Below, piece after piece: positions 1-13,500 of a DNA stretch of 64,000 nt. The stretch comes from Aphrocallistes beatrix. Taxonomy: Eukaryota; Porifera; Hexactinellida; Sceptrulophora; Aphrocallistidae. The DNA lies in assembly GCA_963281255.1 (NCBI GenBank), contig OY725493.1, forward strand, positions 1,673,550 to 1,737,549. The letters are read 5' to 3'. Each line of letters begins with the position of its first letter. The first letter of the stretch is position 1. The notes beneath the pieces were generated by a model. It worked only from the letters and a program-made list of their open reading frames with translations, made no database searches and was not told where the DNA came from. A program made the translations under genes and the position numbers.

Positions 1-2812
1 TCGAATGAAGCGAGCGAGAATGAAGATGAGGAAGCGACTGACGGAAGCGCAGACTTCAACTACCTGCTGGCCATGCCCTTGTGGAACCTGTCTCAAGAGA
101 AGAAGGATGAGATCTTACAGCACAGAGACAAGAAGCTAGAAGAGTTGGAAGAAATTCGTAAAAACACCCCTGAGAAGATGTGGGTGCACGACTTGGATGT
201 GTTCCTGGAGGAGTTGGAGCGAGTGGAGCAGAAGGAGAGGGAGGACGAACAGATGGGTGTGATCCGTACCGGGAAATCTAAAGGTAGATTCGAATGGATA
301 TCTACATTGTATGGCTAATCTAAGCTGGAATAGTAAGGGACTTGGCAAGATAATGTGCACTAACATATGTGCATTCAAAATAATCCCACTCCTATAATTT
401 GCCGTATTAGAATCTTTTTTTTGCTCGATTCGTAGCTCCACAACAGACACAGAGTAATAGCAGTACTGTATTAATGTTGTATCATGGTGACTGCCCTATA
501 GGGAAGAAAGGTGGCAAGGATGTTAAGAGACAAGCCAAACTCTTTGCACAGGAGTCTTTGATCAGCGACGCTTGTAAAGAAGTCGTTCCTCCAATTATCC
601 CCGAGTATAATCCCAACCCTAAGATTCTCAAAGAGAAGAGTGAGGGGGATCTGGTATGGTGATTTGACCACTGTTATTCTCTCATATTTAGCATCAATGT
701 ACTTAGCTAACATTGCATTCGTTAGCCAAAATCTAAAATCAAGAAAATTAAAGATGAAAATAAACCAAAGAAGGAAACCACAGCGGCCGAAGTTCCAGCT
801 GACAGTCTAGATGATGACGACGATGATGATGATGATGTAATGGAGGTAGTCCCACTCCAGCGACCCAAGAGGAATACGTCGAATAAGGACACTTACAAGG
901 TGCCCGGATAGCATACGATTATTGGCTTGTATGTTGTATGTTTGTCGTTGTTAACACATTTTAGCAATTAATAACGTTTATTTTTAATTGCTAGCTTGAT
1001 GATTCTGGTTCTGAGTCAGAACAGGAGCTCCGATCTGAGGAATCTTTCAAGAAACCTACAAAGGTACAAACCTACATTTATTATTGGTGTAATAGTTGGT
1101 GGGAATGGCTCGCTTGGATCTTAAGACAGATACCGAGACCATCTAATTGATTCGATGTTATTTAGTTCCTTGAGACTAGTTCTGAGTCAGAGGAGGAATT
1201 CAAGCCAATGGAAATTCCCAAAAAGTCCCCTGCGAAGAAGAAACAGGAGGTAGGCTGCTATGTCGTGTTCATGTATCGCATGAAACCTCGATTGTGTCTG
1301 ATTCGTGTATTAACTTCCGTCTGTGCTTTCATTTAGCCTAAACCTAAGCCTAAACCGACCAAGAAATCACAACCTGCAAAGAAAGCTAAATTCCCTGTTC
1401 CAGCAGACAGTCTAGATGACGATGACGACGATTTGATGGAGATACTCCCATCGCGACCTAAGAGGATTACATCGAAGGACACCTACAAGGTTCCTGCATC
1501 CATAGTCCATACTGAGATATTGTATTGAGCTAATGCATAATGATAGTAGTGCACCTGGTGATTATTTACTAAAAAATTCAGAATATTATTTTATAAGTAT
1601 TGATGACCATGTGTATATATTTCACACTTATAATAATGAATTGACTTTCACGATAAATAGAGAGTCAACATTATTATCTAAGTAGATTATCAGATTAATT
1701 TCTGTATCATGGTTATACTGAGCTGTGAACTGTCGATTTTTGGTAGTTAATGACATTCATATTTAGATTGATGACAGTAGCTCAAACCCAGAAGAACAGC
1801 TCCGGTCCGAAGAGTCTTTTCAAAAATCCGCAAAGGAAACTCAGGTACAGATGACTGTTCTAGACTTTGACGCTCTAAAGTCTTGAATTTAGCGTTGTGA
1901 ATGATTTTAATTGAGACTATCGTTAGTAGGATATATTCTTAAGAAAATATGTTTTATATTTTATCGGGATTGATTCAATTAGTCAGATGAAAGTGAATCA
2001 GAAGAGGAATTCAAACCAAAGGAGATTCGTAAAAGGTCCCCTCTGAAGAAGAAGCAGGAGGTAGATATGTTAGCAGCCTAGGTTTCTTTCCAGCTCTGTC
2101 AAATCTGTGTCTAACTTCCCTTAATTCCTGATATGTGTTCGTTCTTCCAGGCTAAGCCAAAACCTGCGAAACCAGCCAAGAAATCACAACCTGCAAAGAA
2201 AACTAAAATTCCTGTTCCAGCTGACAGTTTAGATGACGAAGTAATGGACTTAGAGAGTTCTCCTGAAATATCGCAAAAGCGACCTAAGAGGAATAATTCG
2301 AATAAGGACACTTACAAGGTAACTGAGTCCTATCGTGCATAACAATCGTATTTTGTATTTTGTTTTCGGGATTTTAAAATACTCACATCTTATTTATAGT
2401 TTGGTGATACTAGTTCTGATCCAGAAGAAGAGCTCCGATCTGAGGAATCTTTTAAGAAATCTCCAAAGAAAATTAAGGTACAAAATTCAATGCCATGACG
2501 AATACATTATTCTCTCTAGCTTAAGTCACCAATATTGAATGCATCATGGTTTGTGAGATCTTTTAGCTCGTAGTGATGTATTAGTATTTGATATCCTAGG
2601 ATCCAATGGATGATCCCTATCTGTCAGATAACAGCTCCATTCTTGGTAAAGGACCAAAAGGCAGGAAACGGCCAGCCGGGAAGTCCAAGCAAGCAGTGAT
2701 TACGGTTATAGACTCGGATGATGAAAGCGATTGTGTCGTGTCTGCCAGTTCTAGCGATGACGACTTCGTGGTGCCGACTAGCAAGAGGAAGAAGACGACA
2801 AAGACGAAGTAG
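1..2812 (+). CDS. TOP2: DNA topoisomerase II, C-terminal part (5' end outside window)
   Basis: The sequence enters in frame 1 and encodes the end of the catalytic core (motifs YLLAMPLW and FLEELERVEQKE, as in animal TOP2A/B) followed by the charged C-terminal tail. Type II topoisomerases pass one DNA duplex through another in the nucleus; the tail carries nuclear localisation and chromatin-binding signals. Eleven exons join in frame: 1-283, 502-653, 726-899, 995-1063, 1166-1249, 1337-1489, 1767-1844, 1983-2060, 2151-2318, 2400-2477 and 2600-2812 (TAG), giving 509 visible residues. Every junction after the first is phase 0. The tail is built from a repeated exon set. Type A holds PADSLDD and RPKR...KDTYK (726, 1337, 2151), type B holds LRSEES (995, 1767, 2400), and type C holds SESEEEFKP and KKQE (1166, 1983). 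The last exon is rich in Ser/Asp and Lys/Arg. Identity rests on the core fragment and is firm; exact tail exons are inferred from frame and splice consensus. Confidence 0.9.
726..2477 (+). repeat. Tandem exon-module repeat (A-B-C-A-B-C-A-B) in the TOP2 tail
   Basis: Three near-copies of a block of about 0.7 kb. Exon A occurs at 726-899, 1337-1489 and 2151-2318, exon B at 995-1063, 1767-1844 and 2400-2477, and exon C at 1166-1249 and 1983-2060. All exons are multiples of three with phase 0 borders, so gain or loss of a unit keeps the frame. B and C resemble each other (SES-EE-L/F), which suggests an older duplication. The introns between them have diverged in length (81 to 277 bp). Confidence 0.85.
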
Positions 2813-3574
2813 CTGTTCCTTTCATCCCATGATTGTTTGGAGTTTTTACTTCTGGATCACTTAGGAATTAATTCTATCCATCATTGCTATCATAGTTAAT
2901 TTACTGCTCTTTGTCATTCGGATGTTATTTCAAATTATTGTTATTTCCAGTTCACGAGATGAGAGCGATTAATATTTGGTATTTTAACAACGGTAATATT
3001 TATAAATATAATTGTAGTGTCTCTCCAATAGTCCAAATAGTCCACTAAAGCTGATATTCGATAGCAGCCTAACACAAACTACATACAGCGTTGTTCCAAA
3101 AAATAGGTTAATAATCAATATTGACTCAACTCCCTCCTACATTGTTAAGAGATTATATTGTTTTTGTGCTGACAGACGCAGTACTGTTGAAGTGTATTAA
3201 AACATTACATTTAAGCAGATCGACTTTAAATAATTAACTGTGAATTCCTGATTGTAATTTTGTTAGAAATGCTTTTCATTATACGGGATTGACCAATCAG
3301 CTTCACGCTGATAATGCCATACATCACTGCCTACTCTTGAGGCCGGATAGATAATAGGCAGTGGAGGCTTGTCATTCTGTTTTAATTGTTTACTTCTTAC
3401 CCGAGTCCGAATCTACAAAAGTTAGTCTGAGAAGTTGTATACTGGATTGTGATCTTTGTTTTAATCGATCTGATTTATATAAAAAGAAGCTTCATCCATA
3501 TTTCCAGATTTATCTCCTAATAAGAGTATTCAGTTCTTAGCATTCACTTACCGAGTAATTTTCCAGTTGGATTT
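2813..3574. other. Intergenic, TOP2 to PKA-RII
   Basis: AT-rich sequence holding the TOP2 3' UTR and the promoter side of the PKA gene. A TATA-like TATATAAAAA lies at 3476-3485, about 90 bp before the PKA start codon. I see no other gene or repeat here. Confidence 0.5.
3476..3485 (+). promoter_or_regulatory. TATA-like element upstream of the PKA-RII gene
   Basis: TATATAAAAA, 90 bp before the ATG at 3575 with no ATG between. In AT-rich DNA such matches arise often, so this is only a candidate core promoter. Confidence 0.3.
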
Positions 3575-6460
3575 ATGTCTTCCGACCACTACCCTATCAC
3601 AATTCCTGAGGGATTGAATGAAATGTTGCAAGAGTTCGCTCTCGCAGTGCTAAGAAAGAAACCAGAAGATCTCATTGATTACGCAGCTTTCTACTTCAAT
3701 GACCTGAAACAGAGAACGCATAAGGGTAGCAGCGGGACAGAGGTGCGAGAGATGGAGGTGGCGGAACAAAACAACTCTCTCCTACCCGGTCTACCAGCTG
3801 ACCCAAGTTTACTTCTGAAAGTAGGCAACGGGGATTCCCAGAGTGACGGGGAGATGGACACGCACTCAGATGATGGTGAGTAGCGACTTTCTATTCACTT
3901 GAATCGACATGTTTTGTATTGAGAGTTAGTCACTGTGTATTTTACGAACTTGTACACTATGTACGTTCTGGAACATGGAATGTTGTGGACTTTTAATCAA
4001 TAAATCTTTTTGAATGATAGAATCGACTATATCAGCGAGAGTTGTGGAAGAAAGTTAAACTGCTGAATGGTGAAGTAAAGGCGCGTAAAACTTTTCAGCT
4101 TTAATCTAATTCTCATCTACGAAAAAATCCAAACATAGAATTGGCGGGTTTAAAATGCTTATAAACATATGATATAGCAATATTCAATTAGGAGCAAATT
4201 TGTCTATCGATTTTTCACCTGCAATACCATGAACTTAGTTAATCTTTGTATTACTAATGTTAATTTCTGTTTTTAGAATCGCATACACCTGTATGCTTTG
4301 ATCGTGGGAGAAGATCTTCAGGTACTCTCTACTCAGTAAACTAAAAATAGAATCCTAAGAATTAGTAATTATAATCTGAAATATTAATAGTGTTCGCTGA
4401 GCCTTTCTCACCCTCAGATGATGAAGGAGAGTCAGAGAAGGTACCTTATAATGCACATCCTGTAGTCGATCTGAATACATTTACATATCTATACTTGTCA
4501 GGTGTGTCACCCCAAATCAGACGGACAAAGAGAGAGGCTATCAGAAGCTTTCAGCAAGTGCTTCCTCTTCAATAACCTAGAACTAGTAAGCACTTTCTTG
4601 TTACCAAATGTGAACTTGCATTGTTATACTCAGTGGTACTACCTAGGATCAGAAGATAGAGATATTAGACGCTATGTTCGAAAAAACGGTGAGTTTCTAA
4701 AATTGGATTTGTTAATAATTTGAATATCACTCATTGATGGAATTAAACAGTGAAATTGGCAGTTGTATAGTATGAGAATTGCTAAATGACGTCATAGGCT
4801 GCAGTGGAAGATCACATCATCGAGCAGGATGACGACGGGGATTACTTCTACATCATTGAAAGGTAACTGTCATATTGCTTTCAGAGCTAATTAGCGCCCG
4901 CGGTTTTATGCTATACTTTATTTTAGTGGCTATTATGAGGTGTTCAAGGTAGAGAACAGTGTTTCTAAAATGGTAATTAAACATAATTAATTTTCTTATC
5001 GACTACACACTGTCGGGAATTTGAGTACAAAATTAAATATTATTATATATCTCAAAATGCAGGTATTCCATTATGATGGCGAAGGAAGTTTCGGTGAGCT
5101 GGCCCTTCTCTACAATACGCCAAGGTTGGTATTTTCAGAGTTAGAACTCAGCGTTTTCCTGACACTAGTATATTATATCGAATTTTATCTGTTAGAAAAG
5201 CCACAGTGATCGCTAAAACACCTGGCACCCTGTGGGCCTTGGTAAGATGGTTAGATATATTGAATAGAATGTTTAGAAGTCTAATCCTGATTGCATTCCT
5301 CGTGTATCCAGAATCCCAGTACATTCACTACGTAGAGTATAGCGTGATTTCTACACATACTGTGTTGTGTGTTCTTTAGGATCGCATGTCATTTAGAAGA
5401 ATTGTTATGGAATCTGCCTCGAGAAAGGTAATTTCTTTTATTTATGCCCATGATTTCACGCATAATAGAATGCTGGTATGGAATGTTGATCATTCATTCA
5501 ATGTAGAGAAAGCTGTATGAGAAATTCTTGAAGTCAATACCTATGCTTTCTTCATTAGACGTGAGTGTTTATTATTGTTGTAATTTATGAAACTGTGTCT
5601 GGCAAATCCTTACTCCACTGCATGTATGATCTGGCAGGATTATGAACGGATGAACGTGGCTGATGCTCTCTTTAGAACTGAATATACCGACGGAGAACTT
5701 ATCATTCAGCAGGTTCTTTACCTAAACAAGATAGTCTTCTTAGAAAGTAGTTGTCAGTGAATCTATAGATATTTAAACCTAGTTATCCCTGCCAGTATTG
5801 ATTTAATTTACTATTAACCTAGGGTGACAAAGCTGACGCCTTCTACCTTGTTGTGGAAGGAGAGGTGGCCATCCGCATGAAAGTGAGTACTCCGTGATTC
5901 TATTGCAATTGCTAGTAGCATGCAGTAGTATTTGTACGACGATATTTATTTAGGATGACTCAGAAAGAGAGGTGGATATATCGACAGTAACTGTGGGAGG
6001 ATACTTTGGAGGTAAGTTCTGATGTAAGCTTAAATATAGTCAACTCATTATTATTATTAATAGGAAGAGCTCTTTCTTTTTTAATATTCCTACTCAGTAC
6101 TACCTCACTACTCTTCTAGAACTCGCTCTTCTCATCAACAAACCTCGTGCAGCTAGCTGCTACGCTCAGGGCAGAGTTATTTGTGCAGGTACTTACTACT
6201 CACACTTATCAGTCTTGTTGTTGTAAGTGTTCTGTCGATTGCAGATGATTTCAGCATTCTCTTCATGAGCTAATTGCTATCGCTACTGATAGATGGCTGC
6301 ATGACTCTTCTCTCTGATTCTCTTTCTAGTGCTTGATATCGGAACTTTTGAGAGATTACTGGGACCTTGTGTTGAGATTATGAAGCGGAACTTTGAATCC
6401 TATGAGCAGCAGCTAATACAGCTACTAGGAAGTACTATGGATATTCTGAAGACCGATTAA
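3575..6460 (+). CDS. PRKAR2: cAMP-dependent protein kinase type II regulatory subunit
   Basis: Sixteen exons give 411 residues: 3575-3875, 4277-4321, 4391-4440, 4502-4585, 4647-4688, 4798-4862, 4927-4972, 5063-5124, 5196-5241, 5380-5427, 5507-5560, 5638-5712, 5823-5882, 5954-6011, 6120-6188, 6330-6460 (TAA). All junctions keep frame. Residues 5-45 form the RIIa dimerisation/docking domain ([12 protein letters not shown]...), which binds A-kinase anchoring proteins. RGRRSSVFAE is the inhibitor segment; with Ser at the phosphorylation position it marks type II. Two cyclic-nucleotide-binding domains follow. Both phosphate-binding cassettes are intact: [16 protein letters not shown] in the first (exons at 5063 and 5196) and [16 protein letters not shown] in the second (exons at 5954 and 6120). 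The protein holds PKA catalytic subunits inactive until cAMP binds. Most introns are short (65 to 400 bp). Nothing essential is missing, so I expect a functional subunit. Confidence 0.93.
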
Positions 6461-7525
6461 TGAACTCGCCGGGCCTGGGCTTTCGAAAACTTTCGTCAAT
6501 ATTATCTGTCGACTTGACTTCATGTATTATATTTCGTATCAACCTACTACCTGTCCTATTAATCTACAGCGTTAGACTTTAAATTACTGAATTTCTATTT
6601 CTACTTTCGTGTTAGATCTTTGGTTATTAGCTGTTTTGATTAGTTGTATAAATTTACATTGCATTTCAACTAATTCAATATTAGTTCATTGTTAGAGTTT
6701 GTTAGAGATTTTACGATTGAATTTGCGTTAACTTTTGCGTTAGCTCTGATTACAATTTGATTATTGTAAGGTCATTAAAATGTGTTTTAGAAAACTAGGT
6801 TTTTTGTTATTCTCACTTTCTAAATTAGGGAAAAAAGTAGGGAAAGTAGGAAACTCAATTAGATATTATACCTATATTCATAGCTATGACATTCGAACTT
6901 ATTTCCACAATTCGAATTTCACTTTTCGAATCTGGATCTTATAATCTAACATCGTTCTCCACATAAAACGTGTATATTTGGCCATTGAACTCACTCCAGG
7001 TTCCGAGTACAGTATAATCATTATAAATGTACATGGTTGCATTACTAACTATGGAATTGAGCGCAATGAGCCATATTCTGGGAGAGTATCCCAATAAATG
7101 AACATGATAAAGCCCGGTTGGATTCCTTTCATCCCTTAGAGCCATGTTCTTTATATCAAAGCTTGTGATGAATCCTTCATTTTTCGTACTCGGTATTTGT
7201 TATATAAATAGCGCCATGTCTGTTCATATGGCATTTTTATTTAGTGATATCTAACAATATGCTTAAGCCAACTTTATTTTCAAACAAGTAAGCTCAATCA
7301 AAACAATTATCAGTTAGAGTCGCTTAATATAAAATCAATTTTTAGCCCCAATTCATCAGTTTAACTATTAGCCTTGATGACTTATTTTGAGCACATTTTG
7401 GTCTTCAAGTCCATATACTAACTGACAATGACTATTAAATTAACCATGAAATACCATCTCTGTTAATGTCTTAGTCTAGTTGATGAAGAGAGTTGTTACG
7501 CATATAATCTAACCATATTCTAGTC
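6461..7525. other. Intergenic, PKA-RII to PXK
   Basis: AT-rich DNA. A TATA-like TATATAAATA lies at 7201-7210, 316 bp before the PXK start; a promoter there would need a long 5' UTR. A 68-codon minus-strand reading frame (6939-7145) has no recognisable motif. No repeat or RNA gene was recognised. Confidence 0.4.
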
Positions 7526-10500
7526 ATGGCTAACAGCTATCCCCAGGCAGGAAGCACAGCTATCAACGATGAAGCACTCCCTCTCAAGTGCACCATTTCT
7601 GGATACTCGATTTTGAAAGCATACGTGGTAAGTTGCTCAGCAGCTATCTTTAACAAATTATGACCTATCTTCTGACATTCAGGGTTGCAAACCCTTCCGC
7701 TTTTTGGATATTTTGGAGGAAATCTCCCCCAAATCCTCAAACCTTTTTTCTCATATTTTTGAGCGGAATTTAATAAATAGAAATCTCGTTTCCTAATCGC
7801 TTAAACATGAGGTCTAGCTTTGTACTAACTATCAAATATTTTGGGTTTGATGACTACTTTGTAGTGGCCTACTTCTGAATCCAGTTCCTATTTTAATATT
7901 TTCCTCCATAATGGGGTTTTCGGGAATTCCATAAGTGTGAGACAGATGAAACTTGGACACGATAGGATAGGTAGAATGTTTATGGCCAGACGAAGTTATT
8001 ATACGATTTTCGATCCAAAACCGCGCGACACAATTGTGCACTTGAAAATGCCAAATTCGGAATATACACCTCTAAAGCTATGCTTATGTCAGCCGTTGAA
8101 AGCTACTCCTCTAGCTTATTTTTAAAATTCGCCAAAAGGTGTGAAAATATGCATATTATTTTTTAATAGTCATGCATTATGAGGAATTAACAGGCATATA
8201 TAAGTTGTTACTTTGATGTATCATTTACAAATACAGTTTATTGTCATATTTGAACATGATGTGATATTATATATAGTGGAGCAACATGTAAAATGTATAG
8301 AAAGAAAAGGTGTGAAAATGTACTGTTGCCTAGCTTTATGCACTCCGTTGAGCTACTACGAAGTATGGGAACCGTGATTGTCTGAAGAGTATGTACGGAT
8401 TTACGCAACTATTGTTGTAGGAGTACGAGATTACAGTTCAAAGAGGTCCATTCTCGGAGAATAATTGGAAGGTGAGTCCGATTAGTTCCAGGTACTTTCT
8501 TACTTATGTAGAGCTCAGTGTGAAACTCATTAATTGCATTACAATGTGACGATGGCTGCCATTGCTTGACACATAAACCACTGAATTACTCTGCATATCT
8601 AGATGAGCAATTGAATTTTAGTCAATTGAGATTGAACATTAAGAACTGTCGGAGTTGTACCCAAGGGCCCCTGCTCCTCCTCCGAACTGCTCAGAGCGGC
8701 CAGTGTAGAATTCAGCGTTGGTCTGGGAAGTAAAAGGGGTCTCTTTTAAGTTTTATTTGGAATCTCTGTTTTATATTTTACTGAGCACTGATCTAAACGC
8801 ATACATAGACATACACGACATCTCTCCTATCCATGGATTCTTCATTATTAGCAGGAATGTTGTGTATAATTTAAATTGTCAATTAAAAATTATCAAACTA
8901 GAAATTCTTAATCATTCTAATTCTCAATTCTACTCGACCAAATCGACCAAATGCCGAAGGCTTGAGTGGAATATTTGTATTTTCTCCAAAGTTGAGATAA
9001 TCCATTATGTTGACAAACTTCATTATTAAACACTGAAATTGAATCGATTAAAACTGTAGATCTCTGAATAATTTGCAAACGTGTTGCGTACCGTGTTCAC
9101 TTATTTATAACTATTGGATTTTTTACTTTAGACCACCAAACCATAAAATGGAATAAATCTATGGAGTCTGTATTCTTCTGAGTCCACATGGACACTGTAT
9201 CCCCCTAAGCAGTCGGCGGTTAATTTTCATCCATATCTAATCAGCAACGTTGCTCCACTCTTAACCTCGATATCGTTTTTTCAGATTTTCAGAGAATTAT
9301 TTTTGTCTACACATACTTTGTTTCATATTTTTGCCAAATCAGATGGCGTTGCATAAAGCTGCTCTGTATCCGAACCTATTTAATTAGGCATCGCTGACAT
9401 AGCATAATTAATCTTTCAGATCTAAATCCTTACCCCAAGACTAAAAGATTTGGATTGAAATAGACTTGAAGATGTAAACTTCCTTTGCTGTGCAAACTGA
9501 AGATTTAAACTTCATGCCGTATCATGATGACGTCAGCACTATTTGTACTCGTTCCTAAGTCCTTGGATGATAGTGTGTTATAAAATGTGATTAAACCCTC
9601 GCCTGGCTAGGTCTCAAAAGTATAAATAGAGAAAACCCCACTTTCATTTTCACTTTCAGTTCACTTTCAATGTACTTTCATTTTCACTTTCAACATTCCT
9701 AGCCAGCCGCGGGTTAATTAATGAATAATATCCCAAAATAAGAGTCAATTCGGATTGATTTAAGAGTGAGATGGTTTATAAGAGACCAATCTCAATTTTC
9801 TATAATTAACCCGAGCACGTCCAGGAATGTTGAATTGAAAGTGAAAGTTAATTGAAAGTAAACTGAAAATGAAAGTGAAAGCTGGGTCATTTCTATTTAT
9901 ACCTTTGACCCCAAGTAATCCTCGGGTTATATGTTCACTTTTCTGTCCCTCTAAAAAGGAAAACAAATAATGTTGTGTAATCATGATGATTTAGCATATG
10001 TCAGAATTTGGTTTAACTTTCAGATACGTATGTTAGGGACCCATTGTTCCAATATAAGCGAAATAGTGTTGTATAGTGAGTGTACTTATCTTAAAAATCT
10101 CTCACCTGAGGGTTACCTAGTAGCAATACGACCTTCCTTCAGTTTCATCGTGTGCAGTATTGAACTTGCGAAGTAAATAAAATATATGATAGTTTGTATT
10201 GAAGGAACGACCAAATTATTGGCAGAGTAGACAACTAATCTGCATATACTTATAAGGGGTTGTTTCCTAAAACTTATTTAACATTATTAGGTCGTTTTTT
10301 AATTCTACTTTCAGAATTTAAAAAAGGACATTTAAAGTACTTTAGTAATTGTTTGTACCAAAAAGTTCCTGGGTAAAATTTTTACAAATATTACTAAACA
10401 TTACAGGAATTTCCAGGCTTCCTTTAATTGCTACAGGACATTACTGTCATAGATAATACGTCTGCAATTTGGACTTGTGTGTACATAATGGTAATTACCA

Positions 10501-13500
10501 CTTTATCCTATGAGCAATTCACTATTATACGTATATATTAGTCATCAAATAAAATTGCTCTCTCTTGTCTTATACACTTACTAATACACTAATTCGCGTA
10601 TATACATTTAAAACTGTATAATGCCATATTTCAGATCTTCCTTCTAGTCTTTCTTACAGTGCAAGTAGAGAGAAGGAGCCAGTGAAGTGAGTATGTACTT
10701 CGGATGCTTTAGAATAGAGAGTAGGGTTTGCTCCATCTTGACATTGAAATACTGATTTTCTCCTTCCATTAATACAGCCACCCTCACACTCCCAACATTG
10801 TACCTCCCTTCTGTGTCCCATCCTGGACTCTCTGACAATACCACCTCCAATTGTTCTCTTAGCGTGGAATTCTCATTGAACCTAGCAATGAGATCAGACT
10901 GTTGTGTCTCAGGATAGAGCAGCACAATAGGCCAACTCAAGCTACCATCCAATTCCAGTACAACTCTGAACTCTCCTTGTTTCTCTATATGAGGGGTGTC
11001 TAGGCCAGCGATGCTCCCTCCCACCCTTATCTCTCGTGAATGAATTGCTTCTATGATAGCCACTGCTTCTCTTCGTTTCATTTCTTCTTCTATCGTTTTC
11101 TTTTTTCTGTTAATTGCCTCAGTTTCAATTTCCTGCTCACATTTCAGCTTTATATCAAGCAATTTTTCATCTCCTTGTTTTACGAATAATCCTTTCTCGC
11201 ACCATTCCAATGCCTCCCTACGCCTCCCCATCCTGTGGCAAGCCACGGCACACCTACTGATAGCTTTTAGATAATCAGGCTGTAGGCTAACTGCACTGGA
11301 GGCGTCCTCGAGAGCACTACGGTGGTTTCCTACAATACTCAATGACATAATACTTATTAGTACAAAGTCTACGTAGCTATATGATGAGAACATGAGAAGG
11401 TTGGTCAGTAGGACAGCCCCACCCATCAATGGATTCATTAGATAATGACAAATGGGAACTTTGTATTGTGGATGCTTTGAAATTTGGTAGAAGTTTTTTT
11501 GTGAAATGATATTCTGCCAAACAAAGAGTGGAAGCTGCTCTCCCACCTACATATGAACTAGTGCAGTCTGGAATTTACCACCCTGTACTTTCCACTCATT
11601 TTTTAATGCCACACTAAAAGTGATTAGGTTTCCCAAATTTTGAATGTTGCAATGTGGATGAAATGCATCGCAATATGACTGAATTAAGCTCCAGATTAGA
11701 ATTCTTACCTAGGTAGGCATGTGAAGCTGATCTGTTATTTAATATTTGTGCCTTCAGCTCGACATCATTTATCTGATGCTTGAGACCTTCGGTATAAGAG
11801 TTTATAGCACTTCTGTACTCTCCTTTTTTATACAACTCGGTACCTTCTTCTTTGTAAGCTCTGGCGGATTCATTTGGATCGTCGCTGTTGTATATGAGTG
11901 ATTGAATTGCAGAGATTTCTGGACTCATCTCCTGGCCGGGGGCAATTGGCTTTGTCATGAAAAGTGGAACCTTTTCAATTTCTGTTTCCCAGTTCTCCTC
12001 TGTCAACCGGTTAGGGTCTCTCTTAGCAGCCTCTATGAATGCATCAATCAGATCATCTTCTTCTCTTTCCTTCGATTCGCTACTAAGATTATTGGCTCCG
12101 TTAGCCATCTACTTGTATCTCAAATTTGTTAAAATTCAATACTCTACATACGAATTTTGTCATAGCATACATAATAGTGCAATTACCTTGATAGTGCATT
12201 AGTGTATAGTATTTCTGCATGCAACGACACTAGACACTAGGTAATTCAAGTTTGCATTGTTTCATATTTAAATTTTGTAAACCAGATGAGTCATGCAGAA
12301 TCTTAAAGTACACCTTAGCGATGTATTTATCCCAATAAAATGAAAATTAATAATACACAATATTTCAGTTGAAAGCTTAGGTACAAACCAATAGGATATT
12401 TTATGTGTACTCAAACTTACGGAGTCTAGTCACCACGTGAAGTAGACTCATATAAAGAGCTGTAAGGGTATTACACCATTGTAATCATTTTAAAACCCTT
12501 ACCTAATGAAGAGTAATTTCTAGAAAGGGAAAGTCCTAGAGTGTCCACTCTATGGCCTGTAAGCTATTCCATAGCTGATCATATCGTCAGCACCTCCTTA
12601 TCAAGCTTATCACGATAGCTTCACTCTTATTTATACATTTGAGACGTGACCGATGTAGTTTCTAAACTCCCTTCTTTAGGTCTTGAAACGATACAGCGAC
12701 TTCAATGACTTGAATCAGAAACTAATTGTATGCCAGTCGTTATTATTATATATTTTTAATTAAATAACTTCCAATGAAGACTTCGGCAGAATGTACATCC
12801 TGTTTTTAACGTAATTTGGAATCAAAATGCTGACTAGTTCAAGCCAAGAGATATTCGTATGATGAAAGTTCATACTCGAAGCAAGACACTTTCTATAAAG
12901 TTTGCAATTTATTTGTTCAAACTGCAACGTGTACGAAAGTTTTTAGATAATAAAGAAATTAACCTCTAATTGGATTAATTGTTGTATGTACAATGTTATT
13001 ATTTCCAGGCATTGAACATCGCTCATCCTTTTCCACCAAAGAAGTTTTTTGGTAACATGGACCCGAATTTTATCCAAGATCGTCAACTTGGGCTACAGGT
13101 ATTGGTGTAATCGATTTAAGAAATTACAGTAAAGTGTTGCTCACAGCAAACATTCTGGTTTGTGAAATACTTCCTATCACCCCGCAAAACATACAGTTAA
13201 CAACATAACGATCAATTTGACGTAGTTATTTTAGTGCTTGCTATGTGGGTGATTGATTTTTGTGATTAGTTTATGGTTATGTTACATCGAATCAAATTGA
13301 ATATCCAGGCTCCACACTCAAATGTTAGCGGTTTATTAGTTTGAATAGGGATATAATCAACAGACATTTAAAATGTATTATATTTTACCACCGTCCTAAT
13401 GAGTGGTAATATATAGAGATTATGGGTTTCTCACATCTCTTAGACCTTTGTTGATCACGTCATTCAAGATCCAGCCATATCCAGTACTCTGATAGTACAG

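Noticed and set aside
6939-7145. 68-codon minus-strand frame before PXK
   Set aside because: No motif, no splice partner and a size expected by chance.
8718-9029. 103-codon plus-strand frame in PXK intron 2
   Set aside because: AT-driven composition, no recognisable motif and no sign of splicing to PXK exons, which join in phase without it.
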